NCBI GenBank assembly: GCA_964622455.1
Contig: CAZUQP010000030.1
Coordinates: 1 to 64,000, forward strand
Direction of reading: 5' to 3'
Length of the DNA stretch: 64,000 bases
DNA from: CAZUQP01 sp964622455
GTDB taxonomy: Bacteria; Pseudomonadota; Gammaproteobacteria; DSM-16500
Positions 43,615-52,125 of the stretch are shown here, one piece after another; positions within the stretch are counted from its first letter, which is position 1, and each line of letters opens with the position of its first letter. Below the pieces are notes generated by a model, which worked only from the letters and a program-made list of their open reading frames with translations, was not told the origin of the DNA and made no database searches. The position numbers were made by a program, and so were the translations under genes.

Positions 43615-44397
43615 AATTGCAGAATTGCGTTAGGCATTGAATACAATGGCCATGATTTTTTTGGCTGGCAAGCCCAAGAAAATTTATTAACGATACAAGG
43701 ATGCCTTGAAAAGGCGCTCACTCAAGTAGCAGATGAGTCCATTCAAATTTTTTGTGCAGGACGTACCGATAGAGGCGTGCATGCTTTAGGCCAAATTGTC
43801 CATTTTGATACGCATGCTATCCGCGATATACGCGCGTGGACATTTGGTGTAAATACTTATCTTCCTAATACCATTGCTATTCAATGGGCCGAAAGAGTAG
43901 ATGAAAAATTTCATGCGCGTTTTTCTGCCGTCTCTCGGTGTTATCGCTATGTTATTTATAATCATCCCGTGCGTTCAGCCATTTTTTCTGAACGAACAAC
44001 TTGGTACCAGCGTGCATTGGATATAAAACCCATGCAAAAAGCAGCCGAATATCTTCTAGGAGAACAAGATTTTAGTTCGTTTCGATCATCTCAATGTGAA
44101 TCTAAATCGCCTATGCGTTTTGTCGAATATATTCAGATTGAACGCAAAGATCGCTTTGTCGTTTTAGAAATCCAAGCGAACGCTTTCTTGCATCATATGG
44201 TACGTAATATTGCGGGTGTTTTGTTATCAATTGGTGCAGGCTTAAAGCCTCCTGAATGGATGCAGGATGTGCTGGCTGCCAAAGACCGTACAAAAGCATC
44301 AGACACTGCCGATCCTCATGGTCTTTATCTTTATCAAGTCAATTACTTAGCACCTTATCTTTTCCCTGAAAATCATAGGGCACTCTTACTTTTTTAA
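43612..44397 (+). CDS. truA: tRNA pseudouridine(38-40) synthase TruA, ATT start
   Basis: Isomerises U38-40 in tRNA anticodon arms. From ATT 43612 the product is 261 residues and matches TruA from its second strand onward: RIALGIEYNGHDFFGWQ, then CAGRTDRGVHALGQ with the catalytic Asp, DEKFHARFSAVSRCYRY, LLGEQDFSSFR and NAFLHHMVRNIAG. Beginning at the first canonical start (GTG 43777) would delete the catalytic loop and 55 residues. ATT initiation is known for infC, where it allows IF3 control. A sequencing error in the initiator is the alternative. Confidence 0.88.
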   Translation: MNCRIALGIEYNGHDFFGWQAQENLLTIQGCLEKALTQVADESIQIFCAGRTDRGVHALGQIVHFDTHAIRDIRAWTFGVNTYLPNTIAIQWAERVDEKFHARFSAVSRCYRYVIYNHPVRSAIFSERTTWYQRALDIKPMQKAAEYLLGEQDFSSFRSSQCESKSPMRFVEYIQIERKDRFVVLEIQANAFLHHMVRNIAGVLLSIGAGLKPPEWMQDVLAAKDRTKASDTADPHGLYLYQVNYLAPYLFPENHRALLLF

Positions 44398-44482
44398 AGC
44401 GTAAAAATAATAGATTCCACCTCTCAAATCTAGGATAATAGAAGATTGGTTTATCATTCCCTTTTAAGGGGCAATCGGTCAT

Positions 44483-45355
44483 ATGAGTTGGTTTAAAAAA
44501 TTATTACCTTCGCGTATTCGCACAAACGCTCTCACTAAAAAAGGCGTGCCGGAAGGTCTTTGGTCGAAATGTGACAAATGTAATGCTATTTTATATCGTT
44601 CTGAGCTCGAGCGTAATTTAGAAGTGTGTCCCAAATGTAATTATCACATCCGAATATCTGCCCGTAAGCGCTTAACTTATTTTCTTGACCCTCATCCGCA
44701 AGTTGAAATTGGAGCAGAGGTATTACCCGTTGATCGGCTCAAGTTTAAAGACTTAAAAAAATATAAAGACCGCTTATCGACCGCGCAAAAAGAAACAGAT
44801 GAAAAAGAAGCTTTAATTGTTCTTTATGGACACGTGTGTGGAATTCCATTAGTTGCTGCAGCATTTGAATACGCTTTTATTGGCGGCTCGATGGGAGCGG
44901 CCGTTGGCGAGCGTTTTGTTAAAGCGGTTGAAACAGCCATAGAGCGCCATGTTCCTTTTGTGTGTTTCTCTGCAAGCGGTGGGGCAAGAATGCAAGAAGC
45001 ATTGATTTCATTGTTACAGATGTCTAAAGTGAGTGCTGTATTAGCACGTTTGGAAGAGCAAGGCATCCCCTATATTTCTGTGTTAACTGATCCGACAATG
45101 GGTGGAGTATCTGCGAGTCTTGCCATGTTAGGAGATATTATTATTGCTGAACCGAAAGCATTAATCGGTTTTGCCGGCCCAAGAGTCATCGAACAAACGG
45201 TACGAGAAAAATTACCGGACGGATTCCAGCGCAGCGAATTTTTATTGGAGCATGGTGCCATCGATATGATTATGACCCGTAATCAATTAAAAGATTCTAT
45301 TGCCCGACTATTAGCAAAACTGACTCATCAGCGTATTGCATCTAGTTCTACTTAA
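44483..45355 (+). CDS. accD: Acetyl-CoA carboxylase carboxyltransferase subunit beta
   Basis: With AccA it transfers CO2 from biotin to acetyl-CoA, the first step of fatty-acid synthesis. The 290-residue product has a zinc ribbon (CDKCNAIL, then CPKCNYH), followed by the crotonase-fold core with EYAFIGGSMGAAVGERF, SASGGARMQEALISLLQM and DPTMGGVSAS. Length and start are normal. It follows truA as in E. coli, where folC and dedD come next. Here folC is absent and a SPOR protein follows directly. Confidence 0.96.
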   Translation: MSWFKKLLPSRIRTNALTKKGVPEGLWSKCDKCNAILYRSELERNLEVCPKCNYHIRISARKRLTYFLDPHPQVEIGAEVLPVDRLKFKDLKKYKDRLSTAQKETDEKEALIVLYGHVCGIPLVAAAFEYAFIGGSMGAAVGERFVKAVETAIERHVPFVCFSASGGARMQEALISLLQMSKVSAVLARLEEQGIPYISVLTDPTMGGVSASLAMLGDIIIAEPKALIGFAGPRVIEQTVREKLPDGFQRSEFLLEHGAIDMIMTRNQLKDSIARLLAKLTHQRIASSST

Positions 45356-45371
45356 ACTTAAGAGGTAACTT

Positions 45372-46145
45372 ATGGAAAAGAAAAAAATACAAAGGATTAT
45401 TGGAATAGTCGTGATTATGGCATTGGTTGTCATTGTGATGCCCCTTTTAGTCACTAAAAATGATTTTACAATACAAGAGGCCGCACAAATTAAAGCGCCG
45501 CCTTTTCCCGAAGAACAACAGAGAGTTGCAGAAAATCAACCCGTCCCGCAACAAGATTTGCCGGTAGGTGTCAGCACACTTGAACCTGTTGCAGCAAGTA
45601 CACCAGAGACTGTTTCACACGACCCATCTATTCTGAGCGCCACTAAATCTGAAAATCCAGCACCTACTGTCAAAGCGCCTCCAGCAGTTATTGTTGCTGC
45701 TGTTATCAATCGTCGAAATGTTCCAACACCTGATAAAGTGGATTTACCCAGACAAAATAAAAATATGTCAACCCCCGAACAAAAAGACACGGATCGTACT
45801 ATTCAATCAGTGCCTCCTAAAAAAACTACGCCATCGAGACACATTAAAACAGTCAGTCATTTACCGAAAAAATCTACTCTTGCCGTATCAAAATCTCCCT
45901 CCTGGGCAGTACAAATGGGTAGTTTTAAAGTAAAGCAAAATGCATTGCACTTGACGAACAAACTGCGCGCGGCGGGATACAAGGCATTTACCAAAGAATT
46001 TAAATCAGCAAATGGAAAAAGCAGCACGCGTGTTTACATTGGCCCTGAAGTTGAACGTTCTGCTGCGTTGAAACTCGCAGAAAAAGCAGAACATCATTTT
46101 GATTTACAGGGAATTGTTATTTCATATAAACCGTTAGAATTATAA
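45372..46145 (+). CDS. SPOR-domain membrane protein (DedD-like)
   Basis: A 257-residue bitopic protein: a cytoplasmic basic start, one membrane segment (IIGIVVIMALVVIVMPLL), a long Pro/Thr/Ala-rich periplasmic linker (about 40-180), and a C-terminal SPOR domain (SWAVQMGSFKVKQNALHL, RVYIGPEV). SPOR domains bind denuded glycans at the septum, so a division role like DedD's is likely. The position after accD fits DedD. Confidence 0.88.
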   Translation: MEKKKIQRIIGIVVIMALVVIVMPLLVTKNDFTIQEAAQIKAPPFPEEQQRVAENQPVPQQDLPVGVSTLEPVAASTPETVSHDPSILSATKSENPAPTVKAPPAVIVAAVINRRNVPTPDKVDLPRQNKNMSTPEQKDTDRTIQSVPPKKTTPSRHIKTVSHLPKKSTLAVSKSPSWAVQMGSFKVKQNALHLTNKLRAAGYKAFTKEFKSANGKSSTRVYIGPEVERSAALKLAEKAEHHFDLQGIVISYKPLEL

Positions 46146-46151
46146 ATTTTT

Positions 46152-46886
46152 ATGAGTGATGAAAGTAAATTAATTTCTTCATCATTTAAGCTAATTGATT
46201 TAACGCATACTTTAAATTCTGCTGCGCCTACTTGGAGCGGGCAGTGCGGTTTTTTAGAACGTGTGATTGTTGATTATCCTGAAGCGTGCCGCGTGCAATC
46301 GATTGAAATCAATGCGGGAACCGGCACGCACATTGATGCACCGTCACATTTTATTCCGGGCGCAAGAAATGCTGCCGATATTCCGCTAGAAGAATTAATC
46401 GCACCGTTTTACGTGATTGATGTTTCTAAAAAAGCGCATGCCGATTATTATATCACTCCCGAAGATATTTTAGCATTTGAAGCAGAGCATGAAAAAATAA
46501 AACCGCACAGTTTAGTGATTGGTTACACAGGCTGGGACCGATTTTGGGGTGATGCAAAAAAATTTCGTAATCCTGATATTTCAGGGCAAATGCATTTTCC
46601 AGGCTTTACTAAAGAAAGTGCGGATTTATTATTAACGCGCAATATTGTCGGGTTGGGGATTGATTCTCTTTCACCGGACTGTTTAGATCTTACTTTTCCC
46701 GTGCATTATGCTATTTTGGGCGCAGGAAAATACATTGTTGAAAACCTAGCAAATTGTAAATTATTACCGCCTGTCGGTGCGCAAGGAATTATTTTACCGA
46801 TCAAAACAGAAAATGGTACAGAAGCTTTAAGCAGAGTGATTGGATTAGTGCCTAGGGCGAGTTATTCAACAACCACCCACTCTTGA
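46152..46886 (+). CDS. Cyclase-family (KynB-like) metal-dependent hydrolase
   Basis: A 244-residue member of the cyclase/arylformamidase family. The signature metal motif is AGTGTHIDAPSHF (His, Asp, His), preceded by LIDLTHTLNSAAPTW. VIGYTGWDRFW and a GLGIDSLSPD segment follow in family order. Members hydrolyse N-formylkynurenine, isatin or other amides; without other kynurenine genes the substrate is open. Ribosome site is weak. The 3' end overlaps convergent lpxH by 25 bases. Confidence 0.87.
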   Translation: MSDESKLISSSFKLIDLTHTLNSAAPTWSGQCGFLERVIVDYPEACRVQSIEINAGTGTHIDAPSHFIPGARNAADIPLEELIAPFYVIDVSKKAHADYYITPEDILAFEAEHEKIKPHSLVIGYTGWDRFWGDAKKFRNPDISGQMHFPGFTKESADLLLTRNIVGLGIDSLSPDCLDLTFPVHYAILGAGKYIVENLANCKLLPPVGAQGIILPIKTENGTEALSRVIGLVPRASYSTTTHS

Positions 46887-47584
46887 TGACCGTTACTATG
46901 ACAAATGAGTGCACTACCGCGTTCATGCCAGGGAGCCAATACCGTTCGTGTTGCATCAATACCATTTAATTTAAATTGATGCACGAAAGGGCGATGCGTA
47001 TGACCATGAATCATGTGTTGCACTTCATATTTCAACATAAGGCGCTCAACTTCTTTTTGAGTGACATCCATGATTTTATCTGTTGCTGTACTCGTATATT
47101 GCTTGCTGGCTCTGCGATAACGCTCGGCAACTAATTTACGTTTTTTCAAAGATTGTAGCAAAAATATTTTTTGTAATAACCAGTTGCGAGATTTTTTACG
47201 AAATTTTAAATACGAAAGATCTTCTGTACATAACGTATCGCCGTGCAGTAATAAAGTGAGGGTTCCTGCTAAATTAACGACATATTTATCAGGCAATAAT
47301 TGACACTTTGTTTGTTTTAAAAATTTTTTGCCTATCAAAAAATCTCGGTTGCCATGCATAAAATAAAGAGTTAATCCTTGTGATGCCGCATTTTTTAATG
47401 CGTTAATAATTAATTGATTAAAAGAGGTATGATCATCATCACCTATCCAGCTTTCAAAAAAATCCCCCAAAATATAGAGAGAATTTTCAGTAGAAGCGTG
47501 TTCTGCTAAAAATTGTAAAAATAATTTAGCAATGCCAGGACGTGCTTCTTCAAGGTGTAAATCTGAAATGAATATATCAGCCAT
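46862..47584 (-). CDS. lpxH: UDP-2,3-diacylglucosamine diphosphatase LpxH
   Basis: Calcineurin-like phosphoesterase producing lipid X in lipid A synthesis, peripheral to the inner membrane. The 240-residue product carries ISDLHLEEARPGI, GDFFESWIGDDDH, MHGNRDFLIG, LLHGDTLC and MIHGHTHRPFVH, the full metal-ligand set of LpxH. This supports a standard lipid A pathway and a Gram-negative envelope. It is divergent from the 47684 gene. Confidence 0.95.
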   Translation of the reverse strand: MADIFISDLHLEEARPGIAKLFLQFLAEHASTENSLYILGDFFESWIGDDDHTSFNQLIINALKNAASQGLTLYFMHGNRDFLIGKKFLKQTKCQLLPDKYVVNLAGTLTLLLHGDTLCTEDLSYLKFRKKSRNWLLQKIFLLQSLKKRKLVAERYRRASKQYTSTATDKIMDVTQKEVERLMLKYEVQHMIHGHTHRPFVHQFKLNGIDATRTVLAPWHERGSALICHSNGHQEWVVVE

Positions 47585-47596
47585 GCTTTACTCGAT

Positions 47597-47625
47597 TTGT
47601 CAATTCTTATAATTAAGGATATAAT
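47597..47625 (+). promoter_or_regulatory. Strong sigma-70 promoter for the 47684 gene
   Basis: TTGTCA (47597-47602) and a perfect TATAAT (47620-47625) are spaced by exactly 17 bases, giving a leader of about 50 bases before the ATG at 47684. Confidence 0.75.
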
Positions 47626-47683
47626 TGTATTCATATTCTATACTGAAAGTGCGGGGAATGCATTTTTCACATAGGAGGCCGGT

Positions 47684-48253
47684 ATGAGCATCTTAACTCA
47701 CGCAACCTCTACGGCATTATGGCATAGCATTATACACGATGCAGAAAGGTCGTGCGCTATAGCATTAAAAGAAGACATAGAATCCTATCTCGTTTTTCTC
47801 CTGATGCGTTATACCAATCGCCCGGAACTGGTTAAACACATTATTGCGGTTGATTTTCTGGAAAGTATGCAATTATCTAAGACTAAACAAGAAGTTGCCT
47901 TGCAAGAAGTGGGTGATATGTGCTTATTATTTACGGGGCTTTATCCTAAAATTGCTGAAAAACGACTGGTGAAATTAAACTATTTTGTGAAGGTTGGCCA
48001 AGCGGCATATGTCAAAATTTCAAAAAAAAGTGATGACTTATATTACTCTTTAAGCCAGCAATTTGTGTGTTTAATGGATGTCTTGCAGTCCATACGAAGC
48101 TACTCTAAACAGTATCCTGATCTATTACCATTGGAAGCCTATGAGCAATGGAACGATACGGGCAGTCAACGTGCTTTAAGTGTCCTTAAGCAATATACCC
48201 AATCACCAGGCGCAATACCCGTATTGATTGATATAAAAACCTCCCATGAATGA
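47684..48253 (+). CDS. Conserved-looking hypothetical protein, 189 aa
   Basis: A soluble, helix-rich 189-residue protein beginning MSILTHATSTALWHSII. It has no signal peptide, membrane segment or motif I recognise. A strong TAGGAGG ribosome site and near-consensus promoter precede it, so it should be well expressed. Internal features include SYLVFLLMRYTNRPELV and a tail, LLPLEAYEQWNDTGSQRA, that reads like a globular all-alpha protein. It is monocistronic, between lpxH (divergent) and adk. Function unknown. Confidence 0.8.
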   Translation: MSILTHATSTALWHSIIHDAERSCAIALKEDIESYLVFLLMRYTNRPELVKHIIAVDFLESMQLSKTKQEVALQEVGDMCLLFTGLYPKIAEKRLVKLNYFVKVGQAAYVKISKKSDDLYYSLSQQFVCLMDVLQSIRSYSKQYPDLLPLEAYEQWNDTGSQRALSVLKQYTQSPGAIPVLIDIKTSHE

Positions 48254-48322
48254 AAAGCTCTGGCATCACTTCCTATTGTCTACTAAAATGATTTTTATTT
48301 ATTAGGCTTTATAGGAGCATAG

Positions 48323-48976
48323 ATGCGTTTTGTTTTACTCGGATCTCCCGGGGCTGGTAAAGGAACTCAGGCAGCGTTTATCAAAGAAAAATACCACATC
48401 GGTCAAATTTCTACAGGGGACATGTTACGTGCCGCTATCAATGCTGGAACGTCTCTTGGTAAACAAGTGAAAAAAATTATGGATGCCGGACAATTAGTAT
48501 CGGATGATATTATGATTGAGCTCGTTAAGGCACGGATACAAGAACCAGATTGTATGAAAGGATTTTTGCTGGATGGGTTTCCGCGTACAATTCCGCAAGC
48601 GGCAGCTTTATACGAGAATCATGTACATCTTGATTATATTGTTGAGATAAAGGTACCCGACGCGGAGCTCATTAAACGATTAAGCGGAAGACGCGTGCAT
48701 CCTGCTTCAGGAAGAGTGTATCATGTGGAATATAACCCGCCTAAAATAAAAGGCAAAGACGATCTTACCGGCGAGCTGCTTCATCAACGTCCTGATGATC
48801 AAGAGGAGACAGTTCGTAAACGTCTTATTGTGTATCATCAACAAACAGAACCACTCGTGAATTATTATATTCAACGAGCAAAAATAGCGCCTGATCATTC
48901 TCCGGTTCATGTCACCATTAATGGATTGGGAACGGTTGAAGAAGTCAGGGAAAGAATAGTCAAAGCACTACACTAG
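48323..48976 (+). CDS. adk: Adenylate kinase
   Basis: Interconverts ATP, AMP and ADP. The 217-residue long-form enzyme starts MRFVLLGSPGAGKGTQA (P-loop) and has the AMP-binding QISTGDMLRAAI and GFLLDGFPRTIPQA. The LID begins GRRVHPASGRVYHVEYNPPK with no zinc cysteines, as in other gammaproteobacteria. Catalytic arginines are in DQEETVRKRL. Ribosome site TAGGAG precedes the ATG. Confidence 0.96.
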   Translation: MRFVLLGSPGAGKGTQAAFIKEKYHIGQISTGDMLRAAINAGTSLGKQVKKIMDAGQLVSDDIMIELVKARIQEPDCMKGFLLDGFPRTIPQAAALYENHVHLDYIVEIKVPDAELIKRLSGRRVHPASGRVYHVEYNPPKIKGKDDLTGELLHQRPDDQEETVRKRLIVYHQQTEPLVNYYIQRAKIAPDHSPVHVTINGLGTVEEVRERIVKALH

Positions 48977-49006
48977 TACATTGATTCGCTGATAAGGAGA
49001 AAATCG

Positions 49007-49483
49007 ATGCGTTTTAATAGACAATTCATGGTAATCATTGCTACCTTTTTAAGCTCTGTGAGTCTGGCCTTTGCAACTTCTTTTGAAACAGCATCACCCA
49101 TTGGTTACTGGAAAACAATTGATGATGTAACAGGCAAACCTAAAAGTATCGTACAAGTTTGGAAAACGACTGATGAAATATTGATGGCAAAGGTAGTCAA
49201 AATTTTCCCTACGAAAGATGTTGCAAAAGCCAAAATATGCACAGCTTGTGATGGCGATAAACATAATCAACCTATTGTGGGGATGGTGATTATGTCAGGA
49301 TTAAAATTAAACAATAATCAATGGAAAAATGGCCAAATCCTTGACCCAGAAAATGGCAAAACCTATAGCTGTTCTGCAAGACTGGTTGAAAACGGAAAAA
49401 AATTGAGCATTCATGGATATGTTGGTTTCCCGATGTTTGGCCGCTCGCAAACATGGGAGCGCGTCGATTTGATGTCAGGATAA
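49007..49483 (+). CDS. Secreted DUF2147 family protein
   Basis: A 158-residue protein with a signal peptide (basic MRFNRQ, core FMVIIATFLSSVSLAFA, cleavage near residue 24). The mature domain follows the DUF2147 pattern: IGYWKTIDDVTGKPKSIVQVW, a C-x2-C pair (CTACDGD), GKTYSCSARL and a C-terminal LSIHGYVGFPMFGRSQTW. This is a lipocalin-like beta-barrel fold of unknown periplasmic function. It follows adk by 30 bases with an AAGGAG site. Confidence 0.88.
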   Translation: MRFNRQFMVIIATFLSSVSLAFATSFETASPIGYWKTIDDVTGKPKSIVQVWKTTDEILMAKVVKIFPTKDVAKAKICTACDGDKHNQPIVGMVIMSGLKLNNNQWKNGQILDPENGKTYSCSARLVENGKKLSIHGYVGFPMFGRSQTWERVDLMSG

Positions 49484-49497
49484 TGTCAAAAAAACCG

Positions 49498-49524
49498 TTT
49501 ATTGACCTTATTTAGATCAATAAA
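49498..49524. promoter_or_regulatory. Inverted repeat upstream of the 49613 gene
   Basis: TTTATTGA (49498-49505) and TCAATAAA (49517-49524) form an 8-bp perfect dyad with an 11-base centre. It sits 15 bases after the DUF2147 stop and about 90 bases before the DUF883 ATG. It may be a weak terminator or an operator. A TATAAT box (about 49570) follows downstream. Confidence 0.35.
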
Positions 49525-49612
49525 AGATCTATTTAGGATTATTCCCGCCTAACAATCTTTAAACAGCGTTATAATAATAGCTGGCATCCAAATCCAATTG
49601 GAGGAAGCAACC

Positions 49613-49870
49613 ATGCATCGCTCAATAACTAGAAGTAAGCGCACTAATTTCTATACAGACATAGCATTAATTAAAAACGCATTATCAAGGGCTAAAAGCC
49701 ATATGGCTAAAAGAGCAACAAAAGCACTTTCTGGTACATTGGATAATGTTAAAGAAAAGACTGATTTGCTCCAAGAAAACATTACGGATTATGTTGTTCA
49801 TAAACCCATTAAATCACTCGGCTTAGCTGTATTAATGGGAACCGTGATTGGTTATTTTATCCATAAATAA
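49613..49870 (+). CDS. YqjD/ElaB-like DUF883 membrane-anchored protein
   Basis: An 85-residue protein with a hydrophilic helical N-terminal part and a single C-terminal membrane anchor, IKSLGLAVLMGTVIGYF, ending HK. This layout, and the KPIKS motif before the anchor, match the DUF883 family (ElaB/YqjD), which binds ribosomes at the inner membrane in stationary phase. The GAGGAAG site supports ATG 49613 rather than the TTG at 49598. A paralogue lies at 54987-55259. Confidence 0.82.
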   Translation: MHRSITRSKRTNFYTDIALIKNALSRAKSHMAKRATKALSGTLDNVKEKTDLLQENITDYVVHKPIKSLGLAVLMGTVIGYFIHK

Positions 49871-49876
49871 TATATC

Positions 49877-49907
49877 ACCCCGCATCATATTTGATTGATT
49901 GCGGGGT
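49877..49907 (+). terminator. Stem-loop after the 49613 gene
   Basis: ACCCCGC (49877-49883) pairs with GCGGGGT (49901-49907), and inner ATCA/TGAT may extend the stem with a bulge. It starts seven bases after the stop. No U-run follows, so termination strength is uncertain. Confidence 0.5.
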
Positions 49908-50002
49908 CTGATATAATGCTTTGTAAACCATATCTTATTCTTTTTTAAAAGCCCATATCTTGTTATAGTACACAACTTATTAAAAACTATCGTAGAGTTC
50001 TT

Positions 50003-51676
50003 ATGGCTCAATTTATTTATACTATGCAGGGCGTTGGTAAAATTGTCCCTCCCAAACGTGAAATACTCAAAAATATTTGGTTGTCTTTTTATCCTGGTGC
50101 CAAAATTGGTGTACTTGGCTTAAATGGATCAGGTAAATCTTCTTTACTTAAGATTATGGCTGGAATAGATAAAGAATTTGTGGGTGAAGCGCGTCCACAG
50201 AGTGATATATACATTGGTTATTTATCTCAAGAACCTCAATTAGATCCCAATAAAACTGTTCGCGGAAACATTGAAGAAGGGGTAGGGGATGCTTTGACTT
50301 TATTGAATCGCTTCAATGAAATCAGTATGAAATTTGCTGAACCCATGGGTGAAGACGAAATGAATCACTTGCTTTATGAGCAAGGCGAATTGCAAGGTAA
50401 AATCGATGCGATTAACGGCTGGGAACTGGAACGTAAATTAGAAATTGCAGCGGATGCGCTACGTTTACCGCCATGGGATGCGGATGTTACTCAATTATCG
50501 GGTGGTGAAAAGCGGCGTGTGGCGCTTTGTCGTTTATTGTTATCAAAACCCGATATGCTGTTACTCGATGAACCTACTAACCATTTAGATGCTGAAAGTG
50601 TTGCTTGGCTCGAGCGTTTTTTACATGATTATCCCGGTACAGTAGTGGCAGTCACTCACGATCGTTATTTTTTGGATAATGTTGCCGGTTGGATTTTAGA
50701 ATTAGATCGCGGTCAAGGTATTCCTTATGAAGGAAATTATTCTGCTTGGCTTGAACAAAAAGAACAACGTTTAGAGCAAGAAGAACGCCAACAAAGCGCT
50801 CATCAAAAAGCAATGAAAGCTGAGCTTGAATGGGTGCGCGCTAATCCTAAAGGCCGTCATGCAAAAAGCAAAGCACGTCTTGCGCGTTACGAAGAATTAA
50901 GTTCACAAGAATTTCAAAAGCGTAATGAAACTCAAGAACTTTATATTCCACCTGGGCCCCGTTTAGGAGATTTAGTGATTGAAGCGGACAACATCAGTAA
51001 ACGATTTGACGGCCGTTTGTTATTTGAAAATGTCAGTTTTCAAATTCCTAAAGGTGCAATCGTTGGTATCATCGGGCCGAATGGAGCGGGTAAATCTACA
51101 TTATTTAAAATGCTGATGGGCCTTGAAACACCTGATGAAGGGATTATTCGGATCGGTGAATCAGTCAAATTATCGTATGTTGATCAAAGCCGTGATGCAC
51201 TCAATGGAAAAAACAACGTGTGGCAAGAAATTTCTAATGGTTTAGACATGATGACCATTGGTAATTATCAAATTCCTTCACGTGCTTATGTAGGCCGATT
51301 TAATTTCAAAGGTACCGATCAACAAAAATTTATTCAAGATTTGTCCGGCGGTGAACGCAACCGAGTTCACCTTGCAAAATTGCTGGCGAGTGGCGGCAAT
51401 GTTTTATTATTAGATGAACCGACAAATGATTTAGATGTCGAAACATTGCGTGCTTTGGAAGAAGCATTATTAAGTTTTCCGGGTTGTGCTATGGTCATTT
51501 CGCATGATCGTTGGTTTTTAGATCGTATTGCGACGCATATTTTGGCATTTGAAGGGGACAGTGAAACAACCTTTTTTACGGGCAATTATACTGATTATGA
51601 AGAAGACCGCATACGCCGGCTAGGTGAACAAGCAAAGCAGCCGCATCGAATTAAATATAAAAAACTTGAAGCTTAA
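50003..51676 (+). CDS. ettA: Energy-dependent translational throttle protein EttA (ABC-F)
   Basis: A 557-residue ABC-F ATPase that binds the ribosomal E site and couples translation initiation to the ATP/ADP ratio. It has two full nucleotide-binding domains: Walker A GLNGSGKSS and GPNGAGKST, signatures LSGGEKRRVALC and LSGGERNRVHLA, and Walker B LLLDEPTNHLD and LLLDEPTNDLD. The linker between them (about 240-300) contains the P-site-tRNA interaction motif. The start MAQFIYTMQGVGKIVPPK is EttA-specific. Confidence 0.96.
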   Translation: MAQFIYTMQGVGKIVPPKREILKNIWLSFYPGAKIGVLGLNGSGKSSLLKIMAGIDKEFVGEARPQSDIYIGYLSQEPQLDPNKTVRGNIEEGVGDALTLLNRFNEISMKFAEPMGEDEMNHLLYEQGELQGKIDAINGWELERKLEIAADALRLPPWDADVTQLSGGEKRRVALCRLLLSKPDMLLLDEPTNHLDAESVAWLERFLHDYPGTVVAVTHDRYFLDNVAGWILELDRGQGIPYEGNYSAWLEQKEQRLEQEERQQSAHQKAMKAELEWVRANPKGRHAKSKARLARYEELSSQEFQKRNETQELYIPPGPRLGDLVIEADNISKRFDGRLLFENVSFQIPKGAIVGIIGPNGAGKSTLFKMLMGLETPDEGIIRIGESVKLSYVDQSRDALNGKNNVWQEISNGLDMMTIGNYQIPSRAYVGRFNFKGTDQQKFIQDLSGGERNRVHLAKLLASGGNVLLLDEPTNDLDVETLRALEEALLSFPGCAMVISHDRWFLDRIATHILAFEGDSETTFFTGNYTDYEEDRIRRLGEQAKQPHRIKYKKLEA

Positions 51677-51714
51677 AAATAATAGGAAAATAAATTGCCT
51701 CCAGGGGGATTCAT

Positions 51715-52032
51715 ATGTCTTATGATTTAGCTAACACTGCTTACTGTATTGAATATTTTTATGCAAAACCAGGTTGCCGTGAAAAACTAATCACTTCCTT
51801 AATGAAGCTGATTGAGCCAACAAAAGCTGAAGAAAAATGTTTATTATATGAGTTGTTGCAAGATAATAATAATCCGGATCTTATGATTTTAATAGTGAAA
51901 TTTTCAAATCAACAAAGCATGACGCATCATGAACAGCGAGATTTTGTTAAACATTTTTCAGAAAATGAAATGAAAAAATATTGTGAAAAATTAGTTTGGA
52001 ATGATGCGAGAGAAATTATTAAAAATAATTAA
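51715..52032 (+). CDS. ABM-domain (antibiotic biosynthesis monooxygenase-like) protein
   Basis: A 105-residue dimeric ferredoxin-like-fold protein of the YgiN/ABM type. Evidence is the KPGCREKLITSLMKLIEPTKAEE segment, CLLYELLQDNNNPDLMILI and a QSMTHHEQRDFVKHF helix. Family members include quinol monooxygenases and haem-degrading proteins. Residues here do not specify the substrate. A very good site (CCAGGGGG) precedes the ATG, 38 bases after ettA. Confidence 0.82.
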   Translation: MSYDLANTAYCIEYFYAKPGCREKLITSLMKLIEPTKAEEKCLLYELLQDNNNPDLMILIVKFSNQQSMTHHEQRDFVKHFSENEMKKYCEKLVWNDAREIIKNN

Positions 52033-52095
52033 TTCGTCTATGAAAAATTAGATGGCATTCTTAGTCCGTTGAATCCACCCAACCCCCCATCTAAC

Positions 52096-52123
52096 ACTTC
52101 CTGTAATTTGTATTACAGGAAGT
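52096..52123. repeat. Perfect 12-bp hairpin (terminator or element end)
   Basis: ACTTCCTGTAAT (52096-52107) and ATTACAGGAAGT (52112-52123) form a perfect 12-bp stem with a four-base loop (TTGT). It is about 60 bases after the ABM gene, where it could end transcription, though only ATTTAGG follows. It abuts the point where the HigA-like remnant is cut off, so it may instead mark the junction of an inserted element. Confidence 0.55.
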
Positions 52124-52125
52124 AT

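Noticed and set aside
43777..44397. truA starting at GTG 43777 (206 aa)
   Set aside because: It would drop the catalytic GRTD loop and the first two conserved strands, all encoded upstream in the same frame behind a perfect ribosome site.
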